Assembly (NCBI GenBank): GCA_016875645.1
Contig: VGPE01000099.1
Location: 1-9,468 of the forward strand
From: Chloroflexota bacterium
GTDB taxonomy: Bacteria; Chloroflexota; Limnocylindria; Limnocylindrales; CSP1-4
Length of the DNA stretch: 9,468 bases
Direction of reading: 5' to 3'
Shown here one piece after another: positions 1 to 5,944 of the stretch. Numbering within the stretch: the stretch's first letter is position 1; the number at the start of each line of letters is the position of its first letter. The position numbers and the translations under genes were made by a program. The notes under the pieces were generated by a model. It made no database searches. It saw only the letters and a list, made by a program, of their open reading frames with translations, and was not told the origin of the DNA.

Positions 1-132
1 CCGGCCGGACGGCGGTCCGCGGGCGATCGCGAGCAGGAGCGGGGCGGTCGTGCGGACGATGGCGCGCGTCTCCGTCAGGCACGAACGCGGCGAGCGCCCG
101 TTCGCCAGCGAGTCCGGCAGGCGAGGGCCGAG

Positions 133-324
133 TTGCACGAGGCGTGGCAACTCAACGTGGTTCCGATCGCGGCAGGCCTGGTATTCCTCATGGGCGCCCT
201 TTCGCTCGCGATCGGCGCTGGCTGGTTCGACCTGCGCGGAGCCGCGGCGGAACGGAATCCCGCCCCGATCGCCTCGTCCGGACCGGGTGCAGCGCCGGCG
301 TCGTCACCATCGCCGGCGCCCTGA
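133..324 (+). CDS. Putative small single-pass membrane protein, or C-terminal end of a gene entering from the left
   Basis: Not recognised. From a TTG codon the frame gives 63 residues. A hydrophobic helix of about 22 residues (roughly residues 9-31, from NVVPIAAG to AIGAGW) is followed by a tail rich in Ala, Pro and Ser. GAGGG at 123-127 lies 5 bases before the TTG and could be its ribosome binding site. The same frame stays open to the left edge, so this could instead be the end of a larger protein. However, bases 1-132 read in this frame are Arg-rich and their third-position GC is not the highest of the three positions, so coding there is doubtful. The stop is 2 bases from the ndk stop, and the two would be convergent. 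The membrane helix is the main support; the real start is unresolved. Confidence 0.4.
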   Translation: MHEAWQLNVVPIAAGLVFLMGALSLAIGAGWFDLRGAAAERNPAPIASSGPGAAPASSPSPAP

Positions 325-340
325 CTTCATTCAGCCGGCG
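311..340. terminator. Possible shared hairpin between convergent gene ends
   Basis: CGCCGGC at 311-317 is a perfect inverted repeat of GCCGGCG at 334-340. The 16-base loop contains both the plus-strand stop (322-324) and the ndk stop (327-329). There is no T-run on either side. It could slow transcription from both directions, but 7-bp GC stems are frequent in DNA this GC-rich, so the call is tentative. Confidence 0.25.
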
Positions 341-788
341 CGAGTGCCCAGCGATCGATCTCACGCTCGTAGTCGAAGAGCTCCCCCGCGCGGAACCAGA
401 GGGCCAGCTCCGCGGCCGCTGTCTCGGGCGAGTCCGAGGCGTGCACGAGGTTCTGCGCGGTCTCGAGGGCCAGATCGCCGCGGATCGTGCCTGGCGCCGC
501 CTCGTGGGGACGCGTGGCGCCGTTCACCGCGCGCACGATGGCGATCGCATTCGGGCCTTCGAGCGCAAGCGCGACGAGCGGCCGTGAGGTGATGAAGTCC
601 ACGAGGCCGCCGAAGAATGGCTTCGAGGCATGCACCTCGTAGTGGCGCTCGGCGAGCGCTCGGTCCACGTGGACCAGCTTGAGACCGACGAGCTTGAGGC
701 CACGCTGCTCGTAACGCGCGATGATCCGCCCGACGAGCAGCCGCTGGACCCCGTCGGGCTTGATCAGGACAAGGGTGCGCTCGGTCAC
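327..788 (-). CDS. ndk: Nucleoside diphosphate kinase
   Basis: Cytosolic enzyme that moves the gamma phosphate of ATP onto other (d)NDPs through a phosphohistidine intermediate, balancing NTP and dNTP pools. The protein is 153 aa, close to the usual 135-155. Near the N-terminus is the family motif LVLIKPDGVQR (about residues 6-16, with Lys10). PGTIRGDLA (about residues 99-107) precedes the active-site block NLVHASDSPE, whose catalytic histidine is His116. Two small departures from the commonest form are HASDS for HGSDS and GDLA for GDFA; the residues needed for catalysis are present. The start is GTG at 786-788, chosen because GAGGAG (795-800) sits 6 bases upstream and because it places the KPDG motif correctly. 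That ribosome site overlaps the TGA of the preceding TPR-like gene, with only 10 bases between the genes, so the two are probably translationally coupled. It is the last gene of the M16-TPR-ndk group. Confidence 0.96.
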   Translation of the reverse strand: MTERTLVLIKPDGVQRLLVGRIIARYEQRGLKLVGLKLVHVDRALAERHYEVHASKPFFGGLVDFITSRPLVALALEGPNAIAIVRAVNGATRPHEAAPGTIRGDLALETAQNLVHASDSPETAAAELALWFRAGELFDYEREIDRWALAPAE

Positions 789-798
789 GAATGACTCC

Positions 799-2562
799 TC
801 AATCGCCAGGCGGCGGTTCGGGTGGCCGGAAGTGAGCCGGACGTCCGGTCGGCGGCCGCCGGAGTGGCAGTCCGGGTCGGCGGCGGAACGACGATTCCTC
901 CTCGCGCTCGGTGTCGAACCGGGGGCCCGTGTCGGGGCGGCGGTAGCGGCGCGCACTCGGCCAGCCGACCACGATGTCGTCAAGCCGGGGCTCAGCGCGG
1001 AATTCTGGCATGGACGCCGCGTCCGGCTCCGGCTCGACGGCCGGCGGCCACGATCGGGCGATCTCCGCCGGCGGCTCGGGCTCGGGCGCATTCGGATCCC
1101 AGGCGAGGTGCTCGGTCGGCTGCGGCTCGGGCTCGGCGATGAACTCCAGGAGTGCGGCATCCATGGTCCCGCGGGGCAGCTGGAGGCCCGGTGCGGGTGC
1201 CGCTCCGCGATGGCGCAGCCCGCCATCCTGCTCGTCGACCGCGCGGATCGCAGCCGCGAAGGCATCCTGGGCGGCGGCCTCGTTACCGGTCATCCGCAGC
1301 GCGTCACCGCGCACGAGATCGAAGACGGGGCCCCGGACGTCGCGCGCAAGGTCCAGGACGGCCGGCGCGAGGGCCGGCCGCGCTCGCAGAACGAGGGCGA
1401 GCCGGACTCCGGCGCGCTCGAGGTCACCGGCTTCGATCGACCGCCTGGCGCCATCGAGTTCGGCGACCGGGTCGAACGCCTCGCTGCCGCGGCTGCGGGC
1501 AGCCGGACCGGCGCCGAACGGAACCGGGGCAGGCCGTGGATTCTCCACGCGCTCCAGGTCCAGGCCGAGCGACAGGGCTTCATAGGGCGTGGCTTCCGAA
1601 GCGGAGCCGGTCGAGGTGGGCGGGCTTTCCCAGGGGTCCATCTGTCCACTCGCGAGCAGCGGGTCAAGCGGCCGGACGTGGCCGCTCGAAGCAGCCGGCG
1701 CACCTGACAGGCCGATCCGTCCGCCGCGCATCGGCTCCGGGCCGGGGCTCGCGAAGAGTGTGGACACGGGCTGGACCTCGGCATCCGTGGGTCCGGGCCA
1801 GACCTCGCTCCGGGGCTGGCCAGCGAAGACGCGCTCCAGCGGCAGCGTGAGCCGGTCGAGCGCGCGGCGTGCGAGCCGTCGCGCATCGCCGACGCGGCCC
1901 ATCGCGGCGGACGCCTCGGCGGCGATCACGTAGGCGAGCCCCTCGTCGCCCCCGCCCTCCAGGTACTCCACGACCGCGTCACCGGCTCCCACCAGGTCGC
2001 CGGCCCGCCAGCGGCTCTCCGCGAGGTCAAGGTGGGCGTCCACGTCAAGCGCCTTGAGGACCGCGAGCGCCTCGAGCTCGGCGCGAGCGAGCTGTACGGA
2101 GCCCGTTCGGAGGTGCAGTCGCGCCAGGCGCAGGTCGAGCGCGTGCTCTCGGACGAGCCGCGGGTCGGCGCCCTCGACGACCTCGAACTCGGGGTCGAGT
2201 GATGGCCCGCCGCCGCCCGGTGGCTCGTGAAGGACCACCACCGCGCCTTCCACGACGAAGGGTTCAGGCTCGGGTCGGAACGTCGTTTCGCTCTCGGTTC
2301 GGGCGGCGTAACCGGCCCCGTCTATCGGCTCGGTAGCGTCCGGGGTATCCCGCGCGAACTCGAACTCCGTAACCGGCTCAGGCTGGACGTCGACCCGGGG
2401 CTCATCCCTCGGCCCGGCCTGGTCGTCGTCCGGGGGCTCGCCCGTCAGCTCCGGATCGCCCCCTGGGGCCGCCGTCTCGGGCGCCGGCTCCTCGTCGGCC
2501 GAAATGTCGATGCCCCACCGGCTGCGGACCAGCTCGGCCAGGCCCTCCGAATCGTCGCGCAT
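799..2562 (-). CDS. TPR-like helical-repeat protein with acidic, proline-rich linkers; function unknown
   Basis: Not recognised as a named family. Counted from the GTG at 2565 it is 588 aa; from the adjacent ATG at 2562, preferred here, 587 aa. Two blocks of paired amphipathic helices resemble tetratricopeptide repeats: residues about 137-240 (with RTGSVQLARAELEAL and RWRAGDLVGAGDAV) and about 366-445 (with IEAGDLERAGVRLALVLRARP). They are separated and flanked by low-complexity stretches rich in Pro, Glu, Asp, Ala and Gly, as at residues 24-130, 250-365 and 475-588. The C-terminal 50 residues turn basic and Pro-rich. No signal peptide or membrane helix is visible, so it is probably cytosolic. 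The start overlaps the M16 peptidase stop, and ndk follows after 10 bases. Third codon positions are strongly G/C, which supports real coding. TPR-like folds commonly bind other proteins, so an adaptor or scaffold role is possible; nothing identifies the partner. Confidence 0.82.
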   Translation of the reverse strand: MRDDSEGLAELVRSRWGIDISADEEPAPETAAPGGDPELTGEPPDDDQAGPRDEPRVDVQPEPVTEFEFARDTPDATEPIDGAGYAARTESETTFRPEPEPFVVEGAVVVLHEPPGGGGPSLDPEFEVVEGADPRLVREHALDLRLARLHLRTGSVQLARAELEALAVLKALDVDAHLDLAESRWRAGDLVGAGDAVVEYLEGGGDEGLAYVIAAEASAAMGRVGDARRLARRALDRLTLPLERVFAGQPRSEVWPGPTDAEVQPVSTLFASPGPEPMRGGRIGLSGAPAASSGHVRPLDPLLASGQMDPWESPPTSTGSASEATPYEALSLGLDLERVENPRPAPVPFGAGPAARSRGSEAFDPVAELDGARRSIEAGDLERAGVRLALVLRARPALAPAVLDLARDVRGPVFDLVRGDALRMTGNEAAAQDAFAAAIRAVDEQDGGLRHRGAAPAPGLQLPRGTMDAALLEFIAEPEPQPTEHLAWDPNAPEPEPPAEIARSWPPAVEPEPDAASMPEFRAEPRLDDIVVGWPSARRYRRPDTGPRFDTEREEESSFRRRPGLPLRRPPTGRPAHFRPPEPPPGD

Positions 2563-3827
2563 CACGGCAGCCGGAGAGCTCGCTCCAGGCGGCGTCCGCT
2601 CGTGCGCGGTGCGACGACCGCCATTCGCAGGCCTTCGTCGTGGAACAGCTCGCCCGCCATCAGCAGGAGCGCGTCCGAATCAACGGACTCCACCGCTTCG
2701 AGCGCCTCGTTGAGCGTGAGCACGCGATCGTGCAGTGCTTCCTGGCCGCCGATCCACGAAGCGACATGGCGGGTGTCATCCATGCGCAGCTCGAGTCCAC
2801 CCGAGAGGTATGCCTTGGCTTTGGCCAGCTCATCGGCGGGCACCGGCGAGTCGCGGAGGCGCGCGAGCTCTGCCAGGATCGCGTGGATCGCCGGTTCCAA
2901 CCTGGCTGGGTCCACCCCGGCCGAGACGGTGAGCGCACCCGAATCGGCGTAGTCGATCGCACCGGATCCCACGTCGTAGGCCAGGCCCAGCTCCTCGCGG
3001 ACGCGCAGGAACAGGCGGCTGCTCATGCCGTCGCCCAGGACCGCGTTCAGGACGGCCAGCGTCCAGGCCTGGGGATGGTCACGGCGCAGGGCCGGCACAC
3101 CGATCGCGATCTGCGCCTGCGCCGTTTCGCGACGGCCGATCACGACGCGCTCGCCAGCCGGTAGGTTCGGAGCCGGCTCGAAGCCCGGCACGTGGCCGTT
3201 GCCGCGGCCGAACGAACGGTCAACGAGCGAGATCGCCGTCTCGTGCGACAGGTCGCCGGCGATCGCCACGACCGTGTTGGCCGGGCGGTAGGTGGCACCC
3301 CAGAAGTCGCGGATCGTCTCGGCCGCGACCGAGCGAATCGCCTCCTCGTGGCCGCAGATCTCCCGGCCGAGCGGGCCGTCCCCGAACATGGCCTGCTGGA
3401 AGAGGATCTGGTCGTACTCGGACGGGTCGTCAAGGTAGGAGCGGATTTCCTCCACGATGACGTCACGTTCGTGGTCGATCTCGTGCGTCTCCAGTCTGGG
3501 ACGCACGATCAGCTCCCCCAGGACGTCCACGCCGGCCTCGGTCACGCGGCGGGGCACGCGGACCCAGTACACGGTGGACTCGCGATCCGTGGCCGCGTTG
3601 AAGCTGCCTCCGACGCCCTCGATCGCCTCGGAGATGGCTCGCGTGTCCGGGTACCGCGACGTCCCCTTGAACGTCAGGTGCTCCATGAAGTGCGCGACAC
3701 CTGCCTCGTGCGGGCGCTCGATCCGGGAGCCCGCCAGCACGTAGGCCGCGATCGCGACGGAGCGCGCGCCGGGCATCCGAGCGCTGATGACGCGCGGCCC
3801 CCCGGGCAGCGCGGTCCGTTCGAACAT
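2562..3827 (-). CDS. M16 family zinc metallopeptidase (insulinase / processing-peptidase type)
   Basis: About 421 aa, the normal size for a single-chain bacterial M16B peptidase. The inverted zinc motif HxxEH is present as HFMEH (His46, Glu49, His50), and the third metal ligand is in ERDVIVEEI (Glu127, 77 residues after His50, the usual spacing). The C-terminal half carries the partner motif MSSRLFLRVREELGLAYDVG, whose Arg and Tyr normally complete the active site, so a working enzyme is expected. No signal peptide is obvious, and no inactive M16 partner gene is adjacent, suggesting a homodimer; the substrate is unknown. The frame extends upstream to 3929, but those 34 residues are Pro/Ala/Arg-rich and precede the conserved start of the fold. 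ATG at 3825-3827 is chosen because the family region begins at once and a -10-like TACGCT lies 7 bases upstream. It is the first gene of a group with the TPR-like gene and ndk. Confidence 0.93.
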   Translation of the reverse strand: MFERTALPGGPRVISARMPGARSVAIAAYVLAGSRIERPHEAGVAHFMEHLTFKGTSRYPDTRAISEAIEGVGGSFNAATDRESTVYWVRVPRRVTEAGVDVLGELIVRPRLETHEIDHERDVIVEEIRSYLDDPSEYDQILFQQAMFGDGPLGREICGHEEAIRSVAAETIRDFWGATYRPANTVVAIAGDLSHETAISLVDRSFGRGNGHVPGFEPAPNLPAGERVVIGRRETAQAQIAIGVPALRRDHPQAWTLAVLNAVLGDGMSSRLFLRVREELGLAYDVGSGAIDYADSGALTVSAGVDPARLEPAIHAILAELARLRDSPVPADELAKAKAYLSGGLELRMDDTRHVASWIGGQEALHDRVLTLNEALEAVESVDSDALLLMAGELFHDEGLRMAVVAPRTSGRRLERALRLP

Positions 3828-3834
3828 CGCTCGA

Positions 3835-3840
3835 AGCGTA
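3835..3840 (-). promoter_or_regulatory. Candidate -10 element for a leaderless M16 peptidase transcript
   Basis: On the minus strand TACGCT (TANNNT type) ends 7 bases before the ATG at 3827, which would place the transcription start at or next to the start codon. No good Shine-Dalgarno sequence lies in those bases. No convincing -35 is seen about 17 bases further upstream. Short hexamers occur by chance, so this rests mainly on position and on the similar layout before coaX. Confidence 0.35.
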
Positions 3841-3931
3841 CAGGAACGTGCCGGGGCGACAGCTCTGCCCGGCACCGCGGAACGCCCCAGCGCCGGGGAG
3901 GGCCCAGGGAGCGGCGGGCCGGTGGCCATGC

Positions 3932-3970
3932 CCGTCAGCGCATTGGGCGCGGCCGCTGGCGCGTTGACGG
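3932..3970. repeat. Imperfect inverted repeat upstream of the M16 gene
   Basis: CCGTCAGCGC (3932-3941) pairs with GCGTTGACGG (3961-3970) with one G:T position, around a 19-base loop containing the palindrome GCGGCCGC. It lies in the 181-base gap between the permease stop and the peptidase start. It could add to termination of permease transcripts or be a protein-binding site; nothing separates these options. Confidence 0.3.
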
Positions 3971-3985
3971 ACAGTGCGTGGCGGA

Positions 3986-4006
3986 GGCGATGCGGGTGGC
4001 ATCGCC
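3986..4006 (-). terminator. Hairpin directly after the NCS2 permease stop, probable terminator
   Basis: GGCGATGC (3986-3993) and GCATCGCC (3999-4006) form a perfect 8-bp stem with a 5-base loop. On the minus strand the stem begins 2 bases after the permease TGA (4009-4011). There is no U-tract, so it would be an L-shaped or assisted terminator, or an mRNA 3'-end stabiliser, rather than a textbook intrinsic terminator. It separates the permease from the M16 operon. Confidence 0.5.
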
Positions 4007-4008
4007 CA

Positions 4009-5331
4009 TCAGATGATCGCGTCGATCCAGTCGCGCAGGAAGAACACGACGAACGCGGCCGTGACGACCCACATCAGCGGATGGACGACATCCCATCGGC
4101 GTCGGACCACCTTGATCAGCACCCAGCTGATGAAGCCGGCCCCGATCCCGACGGTGATGTCGTACGTGAGGGGCATGAGCAGCATGGTGAGGAGCGCCGG
4201 GATTCCTTCGTCGGTGTCGGTGACGGGGATGTCGCGGACCAGCGTGAACATCAGGTAGCCCACGAGCACCAGCGCCGGTGCGGTGGCCTGGGGCGGAATC
4301 ATCCCGGCGACGGGTGCCAGAACGATCGCGAGCAGGAACAGGACGCCCGTGACAACCGACGCGAAGCCCGTGCGACCGCCCTCGGCGACGCCGGCCGCGC
4401 TTTCGATGTAGCTGGTGTTGGACGAGATGCCGGCTGCGCCGCCCGCGACGGCCGCCACGCTGTCCACGAGCAGGACCCGGCCCACGCCCGGGACCGATCC
4501 GTCTTCGCGCGCGAGTCCGGCCTCGGCGGCGATGCCGGTGACGGTGCCCATCGTGTCGAAGAAGTCCGACAGCATGATCGCGAAGATCGTGAGCACGGCC
4601 GTGATCAACCCGACCTTGGCGAAGACCTCGGTGACGTCGAACGCGCCCAACGTCGAGAAGCTGGGCGTCAGCACCAGGTTCGCCGGGATGCTCGTGACCC
4701 CGGCGAGGAACGCGATCAGCGTCGTGGCAAGGATGCTGATGATAAGCGCGGCCCGCACCTTGAGCACGTACAGCGCAATCGTGAGCAACAGGCCGATGAG
4801 GAAGACGAAGGCACCGGGGCTGTTCGGGAAGGCGATCGTGATCGGCGTCCCGTCGCCCTGGACGACGATGCCGCCGTTGACGAAGCCGATCGTGAGGATG
4901 AACAGGCCGATGCCCACGCCGATTGCGCGCTTGAGCGCGAGCGGCACCGCGTTCATGATCGCCTCGCGGAAGCCGACGAGGACGAGGACCGTGATCACGA
5001 TGCCCTCGATCACGATCACGCCCATGGCGCCCGCCGGCGTCAGGCCCAGGCCCAGCACCAGCGTGAACGCAACGATCGCGTTGAGCCCCAGGCCGGCCGC
5101 GAGGGCGATGGGGTAGTTCGCGAAGACGCCCATCGCGATGGTCATGATCCCGGCCACCAGCGCGGTCGCGGCTGCGGCGGCAGCCGGATCGATCCCGGCG
5201 TTCGAGAGGATCGATGGGTTCACGAAGATGATGTAGGCCATGACCATGAACGTGGTCAGGCCCGCCCGGATCTCGGTCCCAAGATCGGTCCGGCGTTCGG
5301 CGAACCGGAAATACGTCGCGATCGAGTCCAC
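4009..5331 (-). CDS. NCS2 family purine permease, AzgA-like (adenine/guanine/hypoxanthine uptake)
   Basis: A 440-aa inner-membrane carrier, very hydrophobic throughout, with a helix layout consistent with the 14-segment NCS2 fold (for example residues about 24-42, 54-74, 103-121, 173-190, 238-256, 324-342, 415-432). AzgA-branch signatures are clear: GLTTFMVMAYIIFVNPSIL (residues 24-42), ALAAGLGLNAIVAFT (76-90), SDFFDTMGTVTG (255-266) and SSNTSYIESAAGVAEGGRTG (303-322). These distinguish it from the uracil/xanthine branch. The family imports purine bases with protons; the exact base cannot be read from sequence. GLGLNA is followed by Ile where this branch often has Tyr. The start is GTG at 5329-5331, preceded at 6 bases by AGGGAGGGG (5338-5346); a TTG at 5349 lies upstream of that site and is less likely. 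It lies 82 bases after the 143-aa gene on the same strand, so the two may be co-transcribed. Confidence 0.94.
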   Translation of the reverse strand: MDSIATYFRFAERRTDLGTEIRAGLTTFMVMAYIIFVNPSILSNAGIDPAAAAAATALVAGIMTIAMGVFANYPIALAAGLGLNAIVAFTLVLGLGLTPAGAMGVIVIEGIVITVLVLVGFREAIMNAVPLALKRAIGVGIGLFILTIGFVNGGIVVQGDGTPITIAFPNSPGAFVFLIGLLLTIALYVLKVRAALIISILATTLIAFLAGVTSIPANLVLTPSFSTLGAFDVTEVFAKVGLITAVLTIFAIMLSDFFDTMGTVTGIAAEAGLAREDGSVPGVGRVLLVDSVAAVAGGAAGISSNTSYIESAAGVAEGGRTGFASVVTGVLFLLAIVLAPVAGMIPPQATAPALVLVGYLMFTLVRDIPVTDTDEGIPALLTMLLMPLTYDITVGIGAGFISWVLIKVVRRRWDVVHPLMWVVTAAFVVFFLRDWIDAII

Positions 5332-5337
5332 GCGATG

Positions 5338-5346
5338 CCCCTCCCT
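5338..5346 (-). promoter_or_regulatory. Strong ribosome binding site fixing the permease start
   Basis: AGGGAGGGG on the minus strand, 6 bases before GTG at 5331. It decides against the upstream TTG at 5349, which has no such site in front of it. Confidence 0.75.
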
Positions 5347-5393
5347 CAAGGCGCGCTGACGACGGCGTTGGGCGGCGAATGCGGTCCGAAAAG

Positions 5394-5425
5394 CTTGCTA
5401 TTCCTTCTCCTTGCTATTCCTCCTC
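5394..5425. repeat. 16-bp direct tandem duplication across the stop of the 143-aa gene
   Basis: Two adjacent 16-base units, 5394-5409 and 5410-5425, share CTTGCTATTCCT and differ at one position (T at 5406, C at 5422). On the minus strand the unit encodes the Glu-rich end of the 143-aa protein and its TAG stop, so the stop region is repeated once in the untranslated tail. Each unit contains purine-rich, ribosome-site-like sequence on the minus strand. Confidence 0.85.
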
Positions 5426-5845
5426 GCGGCCCTCCGATCCTAGCAGCTCCATCTGGACGAAACCGCTGGTGTCGAACTCGAGCTGGCGCGGTTCCTCGTT
5501 CACGTCGGACGCAAGCGTAACGCGCGCGAACTCCAGCACCACCGACTCGTCGCCCTGCACCAGGCGGTACGCCAGCAGCTGGTCCGGTCGGGTCTCGAAC
5601 TCGAGGTGTTCGAACGAGTCGATGTTGACGCAGATGGCGAGGGGCGTGAAGTAACTCGAGGTGGTGGGACTGTCGACCACGATCCGCTCGACCCAGCCCG
5701 CGCCGTTGGCGATCAGGTCCCGGCCACGGTGATAGCGATACGCGACCGTCTGCTTGAGCAGCGGCCGCAGCAGGTTGTACATGTCCGTGCGGCTGGACAC
5801 GATCCCGCGGTTGACGAAGAACTTGGCGGGCGGATCCAGCGACAC
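5414..5845 (-). CDS. Conserved-looking hypothetical protein, 143 aa, unknown function
   Basis: Not recognised. The protein is soluble, with no signal peptide or membrane helix. Residues 1-60 are moderately basic (PAKFFVNRGIVSSRTDMYN, then KQTVAYRYHRGRDLIANG). Residues 60-132 alternate hydrophobic and polar positions in a way that suggests beta-strands (YFTPLAICVNIDSFEHLEF, LLAYRLVQGDESVVLEFARV, QLEFDTSGFVQMELL). The tail is acidic (GSEGREEE). The start is GTG at 5843-5845 because AGGAG (5851-5855) is 5 bases upstream; the frame continues far beyond, antisense to coaX, but that part is Arg/Gly/Asp-rich shadow. It is divergent from coaX across a 99-base gap and 82 bases upstream of the purine permease on the same strand. 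The ribosome site, codon use and a position between two certain genes support a real gene; the function is open. Confidence 0.78.
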   Translation of the reverse strand: MSLDPPAKFFVNRGIVSSRTDMYNLLRPLLKQTVAYRYHRGRDLIANGAGWVERIVVDSPTTSSYFTPLAICVNIDSFEHLEFETRPDQLLAYRLVQGDESVVLEFARVTLASDVNEEPRQLEFDTSGFVQMELLGSEGREEE

Positions 5846-5885
5846 GCGCGCTCCTGCTGCGGCGGGGCGGCCGACGACGAAATCG

Positions 5886-5891
5886 ATGCTA
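5886..5891 (-). promoter_or_regulatory. Candidate -10 element for the 143-aa gene
   Basis: TAGCAT on the minus strand would start transcription near 5879, giving a leader of about 34 bases that contains the AGGAG site. A weak -35-like TCCACG (5914-5909) lies 17 bases upstream. It is back-to-back with the coaX promoter. Confidence 0.3.
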
Positions 5892-5899
5892 CGCCGGAT

Positions 5900-5910
5900 C
5901 GACGGCGTCG
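5900..5910. promoter_or_regulatory. Small palindrome between divergent promoters, possible operator
   Basis: CGACG-G-CGTCG is a perfect 5-1-5 palindrome. It lies between the -10-like hexamers of the 143-aa gene and coaX and overlaps their weak -35 regions. Its place suits a shared regulator site, but it is short and GC-rich, so chance is a serious alternative. Confidence 0.22.
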
Positions 5911-5932
5911 TGGAGTCGGATTCTGCCCGCCG

Positions 5933-5938
5933 TATGAT
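5933..5938 (+). promoter_or_regulatory. -10 element for a probable leaderless coaX transcript
   Basis: TATGAT matches the -10 consensus at five of six bases and stands out in GC-rich DNA. It ends 6 bases before the coaX GTG (5945), so transcription would begin at or next to the start codon. There is no ribosome binding site in the intervening CGGCCC. A weak TGGAGT (5911-5916) lies 16 bases upstream as a possible -35. Confidence 0.55.
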
Positions 5939-5944
5939 CGGCCC

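Noticed and set aside
3828..3929. 34-residue N-terminal extension of the M16 peptidase (in-frame ATG at 3929)
   Set aside because: It is Pro/Ala/Arg-rich with no family similarity, crosses the candidate -10 box, and the conserved fold begins at the ATG at 3827.
5332..5413. Purine riboswitch upstream of the permease
   Set aside because: The gap is only 82 bases and I see neither the conserved paired stems nor the loop sequences of a guanine/adenine aptamer.
3787..5520. 577-codon plus-strand frame over the purine permease
   Set aside because: Its product is almost all Asp, Arg, His, Glu and Gly, the usual mirror of a hydrophobic transporter read on the other strand; the permease motifs are certain.
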